Below are positions 34,435 through 46,000 of a stretch of 64,000 nucleotides of DNA, piece after piece. The DNA comes from Mya arenaria (lineage: Eukaryota; Mollusca; Bivalvia; Myida; Myidae): contig NC_069134.1 of assembly GCF_026914265.1 (NCBI RefSeq), positions 16,523,205 to 16,587,204 on the forward strand. Direction: 5' to 3'. Positions within the stretch are counted from its first letter, which is position 1. Each line of letters opens with the position of its first letter. The notes beneath the pieces are model-generated. The model saw nothing but the letters and a program-made list of their open reading frames with translations, searched no databases and was not told the DNA's origin. Both the position numbers and the translations under genes were made by a program.

Positions 34435-34639
34435 CTGTTTTACACAATGGTCGTTTCTAGCTTTACTGGGAACGCTTGGATTTCTACCCTGAACAATGGT
34501 GGGGGTGATTGGAATTTAAGAGTCACAGCTTTCCTGATTGCGAGGAACGATACAAACACCATCAATTCCTCGCCGACAGCCGAAATAGCCCCTATAGTGA
34601 GGCTGCAGTCTGGATGTAATCACACCATTACTGTTCCAG
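34435..34639 (+). pseudogene. Copy 2 exon 3: N-terminal animal module, part 2
   Basis: It encodes SSFTGNAWISTLNNGGGDWN, LIARNDTNTINSSPTAEIAP and VRLQSGCNHTITVPG. The FxGxAW..L..GGG.W and RNDT..INSSP patterns are typical of this module. The acceptor is catgtttag. Confidence 0.82.
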
Positions 34640-34994
34640 GTACTGACTTAATTCGTTGCGGTATATACTTATCGACAGAGAATCTAGTAAAACATAGCAA
34701 GGTAAACAGAAATGGACCCAATGTATGAAAAACACACTCACAACCTTATATTGATACACATCGGACTGCTACGTTCATGGCCGGATGGTTTGTCAGCATA
34801 TTCCTGTCATGAACCTTTACGAAGTGTATATATGTCCAGTAGTGGCAACATAGCTACACTCTAGAACACAAATGCATATATGTTCATATACATTCAATAA
34901 CCTCTAATATCTGTTAAACCCGTTAAGAATTAATTAAGTTAAATAAAAGCTCTTTGCACTTTCCTTTCATAATCGTGAACATTCCTTGTCGTAG

Positions 34995-35095
34995 TTGGAG
35001 ATATAGACGGCGACATTGTACGATGTAGATGGGCAGACACTCCAGAGGAATGCGGTGGAGTTTGCAACGGTCTACCAAATGCGGAATTAGATAAC
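34995..35095 (+). pseudogene. Copy 2 exon 4: N-terminal animal module, part 3
   Basis: It encodes VGDIDGDIVRCRWADTPEEC then GGVCNGLPNAELDN. D.DGD.VRCRWA...ECGGVC is the most recognisable signature of the module. Confidence 0.88.
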
Positions 35096-35218
35096 GTATG
35101 ATCAAAACTCTACATATAAAATGTAAAATATCATGTACCAGTTGAAAGACTTCAATGATCCTGAATGTTATTTTTCGATAACGATGATATTTAAGTACAT
35201 GCACTAATTTATTTCCAG

Positions 35219-35496
35219 GTAACATGCTCGATAACTTACAGTACAATTTATGAGACGGGCTGGTATGCTGTTGCAATACAAGTTGAGGACTTTGCAACCT
35301 TCTCTTCGGTGAATGCGCTCAGCAGTATTCCCGTACAATTCCTGGTTTTTGTCTACACAGCAAACGAAAACGAAACATGTGGGCAGTATATGGTGTTCAT
35401 AAATCCAACACCACCGGACGATGCGTGTATAGGTATTCCAAAGGGACATGTGTACAGCTCCGCTATTGCAGTCAAAATGGCACATTCGGACAGAAG
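35219..35496 (+). pseudogene. Copy 2 exon 5: N-terminal animal module, part 4
   Basis: It encodes VTCSITYSTIYETGWYAVAI, QVEDFATFSSVNALSSIPVQ and NPTPPDDACIGIPKGHVYSS. G.YAVA.Q.EDF and ALSSIP.QFLV fit the family. The donor cagaag|gttttt completes a Ser with the next exon. Confidence 0.87.
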
Positions 35497-35927
35497 GTTT
35501 TTATTTCTAACTTCTCCGTCTGCCTTTTAAGGAATCCGACCAACAACTATGTATTGTTGGATGCCTGGTGACCCTACAGTATCATTTGGAAGGGTTATTT
35601 TTGTTGAAAAACATGGTCAAAATTAACAGCAACAATATCATTATAAAGCAAATGTTTTAGCCTTCAAAGATTGCAAACAGTTTTATTGATTTAATGCGCT
35701 GTTTTGGCATTGTATCTATGTTTTATCATTTCAATTCAAACTATAATAAGAGCACGTATGGCAAATAATTGTGATGGGCTTTATCCTACGTTTTGTTACA
35801 ACCGTGTTATTTGTAATCAAGTACCGGTATAACATGAAACGAACGTTTTTTTATTGATCGAATGGTGAAAGGAGGGTGTCATCTTTTTAAGCTTAAATAT
35901 CTTATTTGCTTATTTGTTATGCTTCAG

Positions 35928-36083
35928 CATAAGTGAAATTAAAACAACGTCTCCACTTGGAATGACAAAATCACGTTTGTACCAGATTTCGCCTTCCGAA
36001 TGGGCTGTAAATATCACATATTCACCAACCAATGAGAGTGGCGTTTCAAATGTCTTCTGTTTTAACGCGAAAGAATCATCAGG
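35928..36083 (+). pseudogene. Copy 2 exon 6: N-terminal animal module, part 5
   Basis: It encodes SISEIKTTSPLGMTKSRLYQ, EWAVNITYSP and VFCFNAKESSG. SP.GM.KS and VFCF.A are family landmarks. The donor is atcagg|gtatgt. Confidence 0.85.
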
Positions 36084-36403
36084 GTATGTAGGTCGGATTT
36101 ACTTTGGATTTTGTAGATTATATCAATTATTAAGGTGTTCGTGCGTGTTTCAACATGATATGTTTGCGTATGGTTATCTCTAATCTCAACGTGTATTTAC
36201 TCAAATTCCATTATGATAGAAGGAGTAATGGTAACCCAAACTTGGTATTTGTTGAGGGTTACATTCCTTTTATATTCCAACATTGCTAATATAACTAAGT
36301 ACATTAGATTTCAACTTTCCACTGGACATTTCATTGAAATAGTTTACATAGAACAACTTGCACATAGTAAAACAAATAATGCGCTTTAATATTTATGCTA
36401 CAG

Positions 36404-36444
36404 GTTGGAGGGCCCCAAAAGATGTGTCACTCTTTTGACTGGAG
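36404..36444 (+). pseudogene. Copy 2 exon 7: 41-nt exon closing the N-terminal module
   Basis: It encodes LEGPKRCVTLLTG. The R-C-x-T-L-L ending is the usual close of the module. The acceptor is atgctacag and the donor tggag|gtaaaa. Confidence 0.8.
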
Positions 36445-36839
36445 GTAAAAAGCCGAATTGAATTAAAAATGTTTTCTGTGTATATATCTTACTCAAAGCG
36501 CGGTGAGTTTTGTAAAACAGACATTAGTTTAAGCAAGCATGGGCTTGTATCAAAGTGTAGACTATATATATGTGAAACGTTAATTCTTATACAATCGATT
36601 ACATGTTTTGTATTTATCTTAAGAAACTTGATACTCAGTTGAACTAAATAATTATGAAATGTTTAAAATTTCCAGGTTGGTAACATAACGGCATTAATGA
36701 CATTCTTTAAATTAAAATATAAGACACAGAAACAGAAATATGTTAACGAAATACTCACATGACTGCGACTGTTGTACCACGCTTGTAGTTTTCCTTGGTA
36801 CTTGCTTACACAGATTGTAAATATTTGGAAATGTTTTAG

Positions 36840-36934
36840 TCACCCCTCCTGCAATTGTTGAAGGATCACAATCACCTACAAGCGCGGTTAACCCAGATCA
36901 GAGAACATGGTCGCTTGTTTTGAATTCTACGGAG
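36840..36934 (+). pseudogene. Copy 2 exon 8: linker after the N-terminal module
   Basis: It encodes VTPPAIVEGSQSPTSAVNPD then QRTWSLVLNSTE; beta-rich, family unnamed. Confidence 0.8.
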
Positions 36935-37234
36935 GTAGGATATTTTTCAGAATCATATTATTTGCAATGTTACTTGTTTTATTACTCAGTGTATTTATTT
37001 GAAGTCAATTTTGAATAATATATAACATTTTGCAATATGTACTATGTTTATTAAATGTTAGATGTCGGTTCATTATACCACACATGTGAAAAAACGACTA
37101 TATGAAATAATGGTAAATCGCCTCCAAATCCAACATTATGTGGGATTGGAAAACGAATAGTTCAAAGTATTTGCTGACTGCAGTCGACTATTACTCGTTC
37201 CATTTCTAATCTGTTCAGTGTTTGTCTTATTTAG

Positions 37235-37415
37235 TTTACCCGCGGCACTCGTCAATCGTTCATCAATTTGTTTAGTGACAACAATACCCTCATGGAAAGT
37301 ATTCCTGCCTCCAATAGAGAGAGGGTTTTCCTCGACCAGAATAACAGAACTCTCACGTTCTTCACCACAACTAGTTTAATGGAAAAACAAACCTACTACT
37401 TCACCTTTGATTTTG
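37235..37415 (+). pseudogene. Copy 2 exon 9
   Basis: It encodes FTRGTRQSFINLFSDNNTLM then a strand pair ending KQTYYFTFDFG. It continues the beta domain of exon 8. Confidence 0.8.
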
Positions 37416-37546
37416 GTGTGTAGATATCTTTTCAAAACACACTTGATTGTATAAAGTTTTATACACATGTCGTGCATGATTTTTCAAAACCACCACGAAA
37501 TACAAGTCTTTTTATGTTTATAAAATTCTTCTTTTTATTGTACTAG

Positions 37547-37624
37547 GTATTGTAAAAGGAGTGACTCACTGTGGGGCAGAATCCCCAGCCATTGACAATC
37601 ATTCCTTCTGGAGAATAACAATAC
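37547..37624 (+). pseudogene. Copy 2 exon 10
   Basis: It encodes GIVKGVTHCGAESPAIDNHS then FWRITI. The C.AESPAI....FW.I.I pattern leads straight into the DTTPP repeat of exon 11 (IRDITPP across the junction). Confidence 0.82.
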
Positions 37625-37774
37625 GTAAGTAAAGAAGTGAAAGGTTTGTGGTGACGTTGGCATTATTATTTTATAAATTAATTACTTGAAATATTATCAC
37701 AGGACCACACTTTACAATACAACGTTATGTTATTACTACAAACACCACCAGATCCATCTATAAGGCCTTTAGTT

Positions 37775-39870
37775 CGTGGTGTGCTCAGATGAGCTATAAG
37801 GATCGTTATCTGTCCGGCGTCCGTCGTCTGTCCACAATTGCCTCGTAAACTAACAAGGGGATACAATAATGACCCTCTTTTTTCAACACTTGCAAAGAAA
37901 AAAATCACTGGCGAGGTTGAAACAGCGTCGCATAAAAACAAGGTCTTCTAGGGCAAGCTTACAAAAATATTATGAACACTCTAGTTTATGATTTTGACCC
38001 AATCTTATGCCATTTGTTCAGAATGATTAACTGAATAGCATCCCGGAGCAGTATGATACTGTACCATTTTTTTTAAAACCCAATCTGCAATCTTTTCTAA
38101 TTATTATTTTGATGCATTCGAAAATGTGGTCAAAAACTATTTTCACTCTTTTAAAAACGTTGTGAACATTCCAGTAGCTATAATTTTGCTAAATCTTCAC
38201 GATATAAATGTTTCTTTTGATGAAATTCAAAATACTTAACACTGGGCTGTTGGAGCAATGTGGATTCTAACAATTTGAAGGGCCATTATCAAGTCATGCA
38301 TGGACGGATTTGGCTATTTATCAAAAGGCGTGGTATTATCAATATTAAACAACTAAAGTAGTTTGGTGAAGGTCGAAAATGAAATTGGGTCTATGTTGTG
38401 TTCACAAGCCGTATAATAGCAATTTTGACAATTCCATTCAGCGGATGTGGCTTCTTTTCAAAAGAAACCGTCGTAAATTCATTATCTAACTACTGAATAA
38501 GTTTAGCAAACACAAGGTTATAAATCGAGTACTCACTAAAAGTCAATCGACCGTCTTTAACAAAGGCGAGAAAAAAACTTACTGCACTTTATGAATACAG
38601 TTTATCTCTCTTAGACTGTAAGTTTACCTCTTTCTCAGAGGCAAGGGAGTGTTAAGCAAAAGATCCAACTGCACTGAGTACAGGTTATCTGTCTTAGACT
38701 GTAATTTTTCATTTGGGTAAATCAGAAATTTTGATAATGTAAAGGGTCATAATCCAGTCATGCATGCGGAAATTACTGGTTTAAGAATGAAACTAAGCTC
38801 TCATGGATATCAAACTACTGAATAAGTTTTAGTTAGATACAATTAAACTGAAGACTTTATCGCGTTCACAAGCAATTGTTCACATACTTACGCACGGTCG
38901 ACGGACACCGCGCTATTGCATAAGCTTTGCTGGCCTATCTAACTTTTGTGTACTATAAAGGCTTTATTCGGTCCAATCTACTTTGACCCTGATAAGAATG
39001 TTCCTTTTGATAAAATCTCTGATGAGTTTGAGGCTTTGATATGTACGGTAAAAAAAATAAGGTAACTATTGCAAATCTTTCGAAAAACTTGTAAACAATC
39101 TAGAAGGTATGTATTTGCCCCAATCTACATGAAACTGAGTCAGATTGTTCATTTTGAATCAATATCAAAGGTGTTTGAAACTTGATTATGTGGTGCGAAA
39201 AAGGTCACTCTTGGAAATATTTTATGAACCTTTTGAACACTTGGACGAGTTTAAACTGGGTAATGCGGGTTAAATACGTCAGGCTATGTTGCGTCCCAAT
39301 CTGCATATACTTTGGTCAATTTCGTTGCCTTGGCAGAATCTCGGATTGGATCAAAACTGCATCAGTATATAACACGAAAACGTATGAACGCTCTTTTGGC
39401 TATATTTACTACTCAATCTTCATTATCAATAAATGGACGGCTTGCAATGGTGAATTTTCGGTTAATTTCGAAATTGAGTAAAGTCGGGTCAAAACCCAGG
39501 CCACTAAGAATCATCTTTTCATAGTATTGTTAACATTTTTGGCCAGTCTGAGTGAGATTTCATAAATTTGTAAACTGGGTAATGTTGGCTTAAAAACTTC
39601 ATTGAAAAACACTTCGAACATTCTTGATGTTAGTTTTAGCGAAACGGTTATGATGTTTTTCTTGATTACAGTTTGTTTTAGCTCAAAACTGATTCATTTA
39701 GGGTCAGTACCTAGGTCACCAGAAAACATTTTTGGAAATGTTTTAAAAGCTAATCATAACTTTTATCCGATGTTCATAAGTCTTTGGCAAACCTTTTGTC
39801 TTGATAAAAATATGGCATCATTTTTTCTTATTTTAAATGAAGTTAAAATAACTGTAACCAATCGTTGAAA
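37775..39870. repeat. Bivalve-type dispersed repeat with internal degenerate tandem units
   Basis: It starts TGTGCTCAGATGAGCTATAA then TCCGGCGTCCGTCGTCTGTC, which I recognise from memory as the start of an abundant bivalve family. Inside, phrases like TATGAACACTCTAG, TGACCCAATCTT, AAACTGGGTAATG and ACCTAGGTCACC recur irregularly. It fills most of the intron between exons 10 and 11. Borders approximate. Confidence 0.6.
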
Positions 39871-39948
39871 TTGTTCATGTAAAGACACAAACAGACAAGA
39901 ACTTTCAAAACTTGGTTATGCTTATTGAGAGCACTTTTTTAATTGCAG

Positions 39949-40206
39949 GTGATATCACGCCTCCGAGGATAATATTGAATTCACCATCTGTATCAAACTC
40001 GACTGGATATGTACTGTGGAATATAAACGAAGAAGTTTTGTCTGTGATCTGCAAACTAACACGACCAAATGTGTCAATAGAAACAGTGTTCCCATGTCAA
40101 AGTCCATGGGAAGAACATATGCTTGACGAGGGTGTGTATATTTTCTCCATGACTGCAACAGATTTAGAGGGTAACTCTGCAACAGAGAAACATGCTTGGA
40201 CTGTCG
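39949..40206 (+). pseudogene. Copy 2 exon 11: DTTPP-type Ig-like repeat 1
   Basis: It encodes DITPPRIILNSPSVSNSTGY, CQSPWEEHMLDEGVYIFSMT and ATDLEGN. The pattern DxTPP..C.SP....L..G...F...A.D..GN is common in bacterial and animal surface proteins. Phase 1 to 1 cassette. Confidence 0.85.
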
Positions 40207-40552
40207 GTATGTATATTACCACTAACAAGATATACTTATTAAGTTCATGTTATGTTTTAATTTCAATGCAGACATGTTTATAAAACAAACGTCCATTGTT
40301 AATTTAAAAAAGGTACGCGTTTTTCTTCTAAATGTAAATTATTTTTCATACGAACTTTTTGATGTTTTGCAACTAAATTTAATTTACTAAATACTGTGAA
40401 CCTATATTACATTATATACCTTTGGGAAAGGTTTTAATTTTTTTGGTAATAGAAATCTACGTGTATTTACGTGACCTTTTAATATTACACGAGAGTAGAC
40501 GGCAATACGAGATTTGTGTGCTTACTAAAATAGTTTCTACTGGTTATATTAG

Positions 40553-40819
40553 ATACAACACCACCGGTTTTAACCATGCAGAGGACTCCACCAACGATCA
40601 GTAATTCGACTAGGGCAAATTTTCAGTGGACCTGCACGTATCCCTGCACCGTTGCCTGCAATGTTATGACAGATAATCAGACGTATCAGGTGAACTGCAA
40701 TATTCAAGGAGTAGTTTGGAGGTTACCGTCCATGGATTCAAATGTCACTTACATTCTCGACATATCTGCAATGGACACTGTTGGCAATGAGATTCGAGTA
40801 CAATACAGCTGGATAACAG
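40553..40819 (+). pseudogene. Copy 2 exon 12: DTTPP-type Ig-like repeat 2
   Basis: It encodes DTTPPVLTMQRTPPTISNST, then FQWTCTYPCTVACNV and DISAMDTVGNEI. Same fold as exon 11 and also a phase 1 to 1 cassette. Confidence 0.85.
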
Positions 40820-41043
40820 GTTAAAATTGAGCAATAATAGGAAAATTTTATCAAAACTGGAGACTTTGTCTACATGTTTTCATTAGCCTTAACTGCATAT
40901 AGTAAGTTGATCAATTTCAAGGTGGGCATATGGATTAAAATATTTTGGATTTTTGTGAAAGAAAGTGTTTAAACAGTAGTAAACTATATTTCATATTATT
41001 CACACCAACGCACGTACGTACGTATATAATTGCTACTTTCCAG

Positions 41044-41171
41044 ATTTCGGGAAACCAAATATCACTTTTTGTGATAAAGGTCAGTCATTTACAATTGAAT
41101 GTAATAGTGACACAAAACCAGAATCAACATGCAATGCGACAGCTTCGGACAACATGGACCCTTTGCATTAG
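41044..41171 (+). pseudogene. Copy 2 exon 13: HYR-like fragment ending in TAG
   Basis: It encodes DFGKPNITFCDKGQSFTIEC then ATASDNMDP, like the first half of an HYR/hyalin repeat (C..GQSF.IEC...P..T..ATA.DN.DP). An in-frame TAG at 41169-41171 follows DPLH. An alternative 36-nt exon using donor aaag|gtcagt at 41080 would stay in phase with exon 14 and avoid the stop, at the cost of the HYR half. Confidence 0.6.
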
Positions 41172-41228
41172 TTGCATGCAGGAGCGAGAAAATCTTTCTT
41201 TTCTATCGAAACACATTTCTGTTTTCAG

Positions 41229-41419
41229 AGAGAAGCTCTAAAAGATTAGCTGATGTGTTACACAACGGTGACATGGACAAACAACATAATTATACAGTAT
41301 CAAGGGCAGTCAACATTCCAGAATTTATAACCGGAGATTATTTCATCCTTGTTGAAACGGACGTATTCGACAAAGTGTACGAATTTTTAGAATAGGACAA
41401 TAATATTAGTCCATCGCAG
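41229..41419 (+). pseudogene. Copy 2 exon 14: second half of a CARDB repeat with TAG
   Basis: It encodes SSKRLADVLHNGDMDKQHNY, then GDYFILVETDVFDKVYEFLE, TAG (41393-41395) and DNNISPS before donor tcgcag|gtacac. The expected first half of the CARDB repeat is missing upstream, so sequence has probably been lost between exons 13 and 14. Confidence 0.72.
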
Positions 41420-41631
41420 GTACACCTAAAAATGTATGCCTATATTATAGGAGTATGCCTATATTATAGGAAATCTTCCTACATTTTAAACGAACTGAGC
41501 TTATATCAGAAGACTCAATACATTTAAAGTGACACTCTTATTAAAATTATTTTTATACTCATGAAAACCCCCCATAAATTTTGAGTGATAAATCTTCAAC
41601 TGATAAATGTGTTGTTTGTTTTGTTAAGCAG

Positions 41632-41793
41632 AATTCGCTATATATCGCTTTAACACCACCTCCCGATCTCAAAATTACTTCGATTTTAACACCACCTGTT
41701 TGGACGACCGATGATACCGTCACTTTATCGTGGACAGTTAAAAACATTGGAAGCGAAACACCCCGTTCACAGATATATTGGACTGATCTGTTG
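41632..41793 (+). pseudogene. Copy 2 exon 15: CARDB repeat, first half
   Basis: It encodes TPPPDLKITSILTPPVWTTD, LSWTVKNIGS and IYWTDLL. PDL.v..i......W.V.N.G.......W.D is the CARDB (cell adhesion related in bacteria) signature. 162 nt, phase 0 to 0. Confidence 0.88.
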
Positions 41794-42209
41794 GTAAGTT
41801 GGTTCATATTCACCTACACTGTTGTAGAGATAAGCACTAATAAACGTGTTATTCTTCGAACCATAGTAGAAGTATATCAAAAACATGACTAAATTACGAT
41901 TCTCTTACCTGTTCAATGACACCGAAAACATGCATCTTCTTCTGCCGCGTGCCGGCCTTATCATACATGATGCGAATGGAAACATCGCTTCGCTTGGCCA
42001 CTTGTTGGAATTTACTTTAATCAGAGGTAGTCAATGCGATTAATAAGATTATACAACAATTTGTTATTACTTATTGACAAAATATAAATTCATTAAAAGG
42101 GCGATTGCATTGTTAAATAACAACCAGCATCGTGTTTATCATGGTTTTGTCATCTTTCATTAATTGAACTCTAATTAAAAGTTTTGAATTACTATATTTT
42201 ATAATACAG

Positions 42210-45200
42210 GTATTGACATCCGGAAGTAATGAAATAATTGCGAGTCTGTTGAGGTTCCATTTCGGTGGTTTGTCAGTGGACGAAACGTATACTTCAACCG
42301 TAACGTTTTACGTTGTACCAGCGCTTCCAACTGACAAGTATACACTGCACGTTACAACGGATATCAGAAACGAACTTTTCGAATATTCAAACGAAGCAAA
42401 CAATGAAATCACACAACAAGTAACAGTACAACAGGCACTACCTGAATTAAGTGTGGAGGACTTCAATGTGACCATTATTTATGAAGCAAATAGGACACTA
42501 TTAAATACTGACTGGTCTGTTCACAACGTTGGTACCGGAAAAACACTTTCAATTCAATGGTTTTATCTTTTGGTTAAAACTCCAAATCAAAACTATTTTA
42601 CCGTACTACGAACATATCGCAACAAAATTGGTCATTTACCAAACGAGACGTATCATATTAGTGAAACCATTCATCTTCCGTTCACAGTATATGGAGACGT
42701 CGTGTTTAGGCTTACCACAGACCTGGACCCTTTATCTTCTGGGGATGGCTATCTCTTAGACGACGTTAAAACACATTCAACAATATACTTGCAATTAAGG
42801 GCAGCTGACCTAACAATCACGGCAGTTATGTTAAGCAAGTACATTCAAGCCGGGAAAGGAGTTTCCATTACCTATACTGTTCAAAATGTCGGAAGTTTTG
42901 ACATTAGCAGTACGAAATGGACGGACCGAATATATATATCCGACACCATTGGAAACCTTCAAGCCATACTGAACTTGAACACAAGACTTGCTGTTCAGAC
43001 CGATTTAAAGAAACAAAAAACATACACTAAAACAATTGGTTTTAGCCTACCTAATGAAATGTCGGGACAGTAATATTTAACCATTATAGTTAATGAAAAT
43101 GGCATGATTTTTGAGGGCGCACATACCGAAAATAACATTGCAAAGAGGGAACTTTATGTTGAAGCAGCGCTGTCTGCAGATTTATATGTTAAGAAAATAG
43201 AAGCAAATGCAATTTCTCTTAAACTTGGAGAAAACATTGTATCTGTTGAATGGGAAGTGCAGAATATTGGGAACTCAATGGATACGCAACATGAATGGCA
43301 GGATGCCGTATTCTACAAATCCATTGACTCCGATTTCAATCTTTTAAATACTTTTAAAATAAAGCTTGCCCTTGAATCACAAGATTTCTATAAAAAAAGG
43401 AAAATGTTGTTCTACCATCGAAAGCCAGAGGTAATATTTTCATATGTGTACAAACCGTGTTTTCTGGAGAACTGTATGAAGCTAACTCAACAGCTAATAA
43501 TGCCTTATGTAGCATTTCACCTATAAGGATACAGATGGCCTCTCCCCCAATATTGTCTGCGAACATAGGGGAAATCACTTCTTTGGGTGTTAATGGAACG
43601 TTTGAAATTGGCTCCATTGTCAATTTTACATACAGTGTTGAAAATACGGGCGATTCCAAGACTTCGATGACGTCATGGATTGATTCAGTTTATGTTGTAA
43701 ACGTTAATGTCGAAAGCGTATCCGAACTCAAAAGGATAGGGTGGCATGTCAAAGACATTGTTCATATTGGTGCTCTCGGTACGGGGCAGAAATACACGGC
43801 TACATCAGCATTTCAAATTCCAACGATATTCCCGGGAATACTTAGAATATACATTGTATCTTATAATATAGCAAACGATGGAATAGATGAAGGCAATACG
43901 GATGGAACAACTGGCCTTGCTAAGTCACCCATTCTTGAACTTTCCTATGTACTTCCAAACCTTCAGATTGTAAGCAATACCAAATTGCCTAGTTTGCACG
44001 GTGGTCAGCCCGTTATAGTTGAATACCAAATTGTGAACACTGGCAATACTTCTGTTTGGGGGAAATGGTTTGATAGTGTTTATTTAAGTGAAGATATTGT
44101 TTTGGACGCCCTGGATAATAAACTAAAATCGGAAAAAAGATTAACTACTCTCAGACCAAATGAAATACTTAATGTGAATATCAGCTTTATTCTTCCAGTT
44201 GACTTACAAACAAAAACGTACATGTTGGCAGTTGTTTGTGATTCGCGAGATGAAATCGTTGAAGTTAATGAAAATGACAACGTGTTTAAAATTGATATCC
44301 GCATAAAGTCACGGTTGAGCAGCGATATAGCGGTGATGTCGGTAAATGCTCCTGCTTTTTCTTCTTTTGGAAGCGACATGGAAGTTAAATGGGCAGTTGT
44401 GAACAATGGTCCTAAATCAGCGCAGGGGTACAAATGTGATTCGGTTTATCTATCCGATAATGAGGTTTGGGACATAAAGGACATGCAAATTGGTAAACCA
44501 AAATGTTCGTTGTTTAGTCTAGAACCAAACACTTCAAGTCAGATATCGGAATCTTTATCAGCGTCGACACCTCTGGTTGCTGCAAATAAGTACAATACCA
44601 TTGTGAAAAGCAGGTCTACTGTTGCCGATATCAATCAAGAAAATGATGCTGCAGTTGCGTCACAGAAAACTAGAATAACACACGACATTATTAACGTCGG
44701 CGAGACTGTAAACCGAAATCTGGTCGCTTTTATAGTCCTTCAAGTTATTAATGTTACAAACGACGGAACTCTTATTATAACAGTGTCATCAAACAGTTCC
44801 ATAAACGTGTATCTCAAAGGTGGCAGTCCAGCAACTTTTTACGACTTTGACATTTCATCTGATGACCCAACTTCATCTAACCAGGTTATCACGTTTCCAA
44901 ACACAAAAAGTGGTGACTACTACCTGCTCATTGAAAGTTCAGATAATAAAGCAGGTGGCAGACATAGCCTTGCGATTTCAGTTAAATATGCTGTGTTTGA
45001 AATAATTGACATTTATCCTAGAATGCTGATACCAAAAGCACAAACAACTCTGAAAATAAAAGGAGCCATGTTCTCATCTGATATGCATGCGAGCATTTAT
45101 TACAATGACACATCTGACGATAACTTTATTGCTAAACAAACATTCGTATTCACTTCTAGCTTAGCGTACTCGACTTTTCATCTACCAGAAACTGCCTCAA

Positions 45201-45997
45201 CCGGAACGATAACGTTTAAACTGTCATCATTATCATTAAATCAGACGATTTATTATGCAAACCTTTTAATTAAAAATGGAGTAAAGGGATACATATCTGC
45301 ATACAAGGAAAGTCCAGGAAGGCTAAGGGTTGGTGAAACAGGCACATTCCTGATTAGAATACAAAATCTTGGAGATTCAGATGTAAACGTTCCGATATTA
45401 AATGTGGAAGCTTTAGGAGATGGCAGTTTTCAGCTGCAAGACGACACTCGCGAGGAATTCTTTAGAAAACAATATTTACTTTTCTGTATAAGCGCTCAAG
45501 GACCAAGTGGAATATTGTTGGCAAACGATTATTGCCAACTTGATTTAATTGTACGACAAGATAACACTCAAGTCAACTTTGCATCTATGTCCATGCAAGT
45601 TTGGGAAATAACTCAAACTGAACAAGCTGTCAACCCATTTATACAATCAAAGAATAATCTACGTCCTTCTCACTATGACGAAAACGCCTGGGATCGTGTA
45701 TGGAATAATTTTCTGACATTAACCGGAAATACCTCTTTGTCGATGGGTAAAAAGATGTCAAGTGTACTAAACGAAATGAGTGTTGCTGGAAGAAGAGTAC
45801 GACCGGTAAATGATATATTGACATATCTACTAGATTTTGCAGATTCACCAAATGGTGATAGTATCATAGACTTACAAGTGGACATTCAATGTCCTTCGGA
45901 TAAGAATACTCGTTTAATTGTTGATCGATTAATGTCTTCGAGGATTGGCTGTAGAAGTCAAGATGGGTTTTTAGGAAGAGGATGGAAAATTCCTTTA
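42210..45997 (+). pseudogene. Copy 2 exon 16: giant CARDB-array exon with TAA and frameshift
   Basis: 3.8-kb exon. CARDB repeats start near 42439 (LPELSVEDFNVTI), 42806 (AADLTITAVMLSK), 43167 (SADLYVKKIEAN), 43540 (SPPILSANIGEIT), 43956 (LPNLQIVSNTKLP) and 44322 (SSDIAVMSVNAP). PPC-like, IPT/TIG-like and RHS-leader parts follow, as in copy 1 exon 1. Breaks: TAA at 43071-43073 with CARDB sequence continuing after it; a 1-nt loss in seven A's at 43391-43397 that moves the frame for the rest of the exon; and at the 3' end GT changed to AT, so the donor is lost and a TGA forms at 45998. Confidence 0.88.
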
Positions 45998-46000
45998 TGA

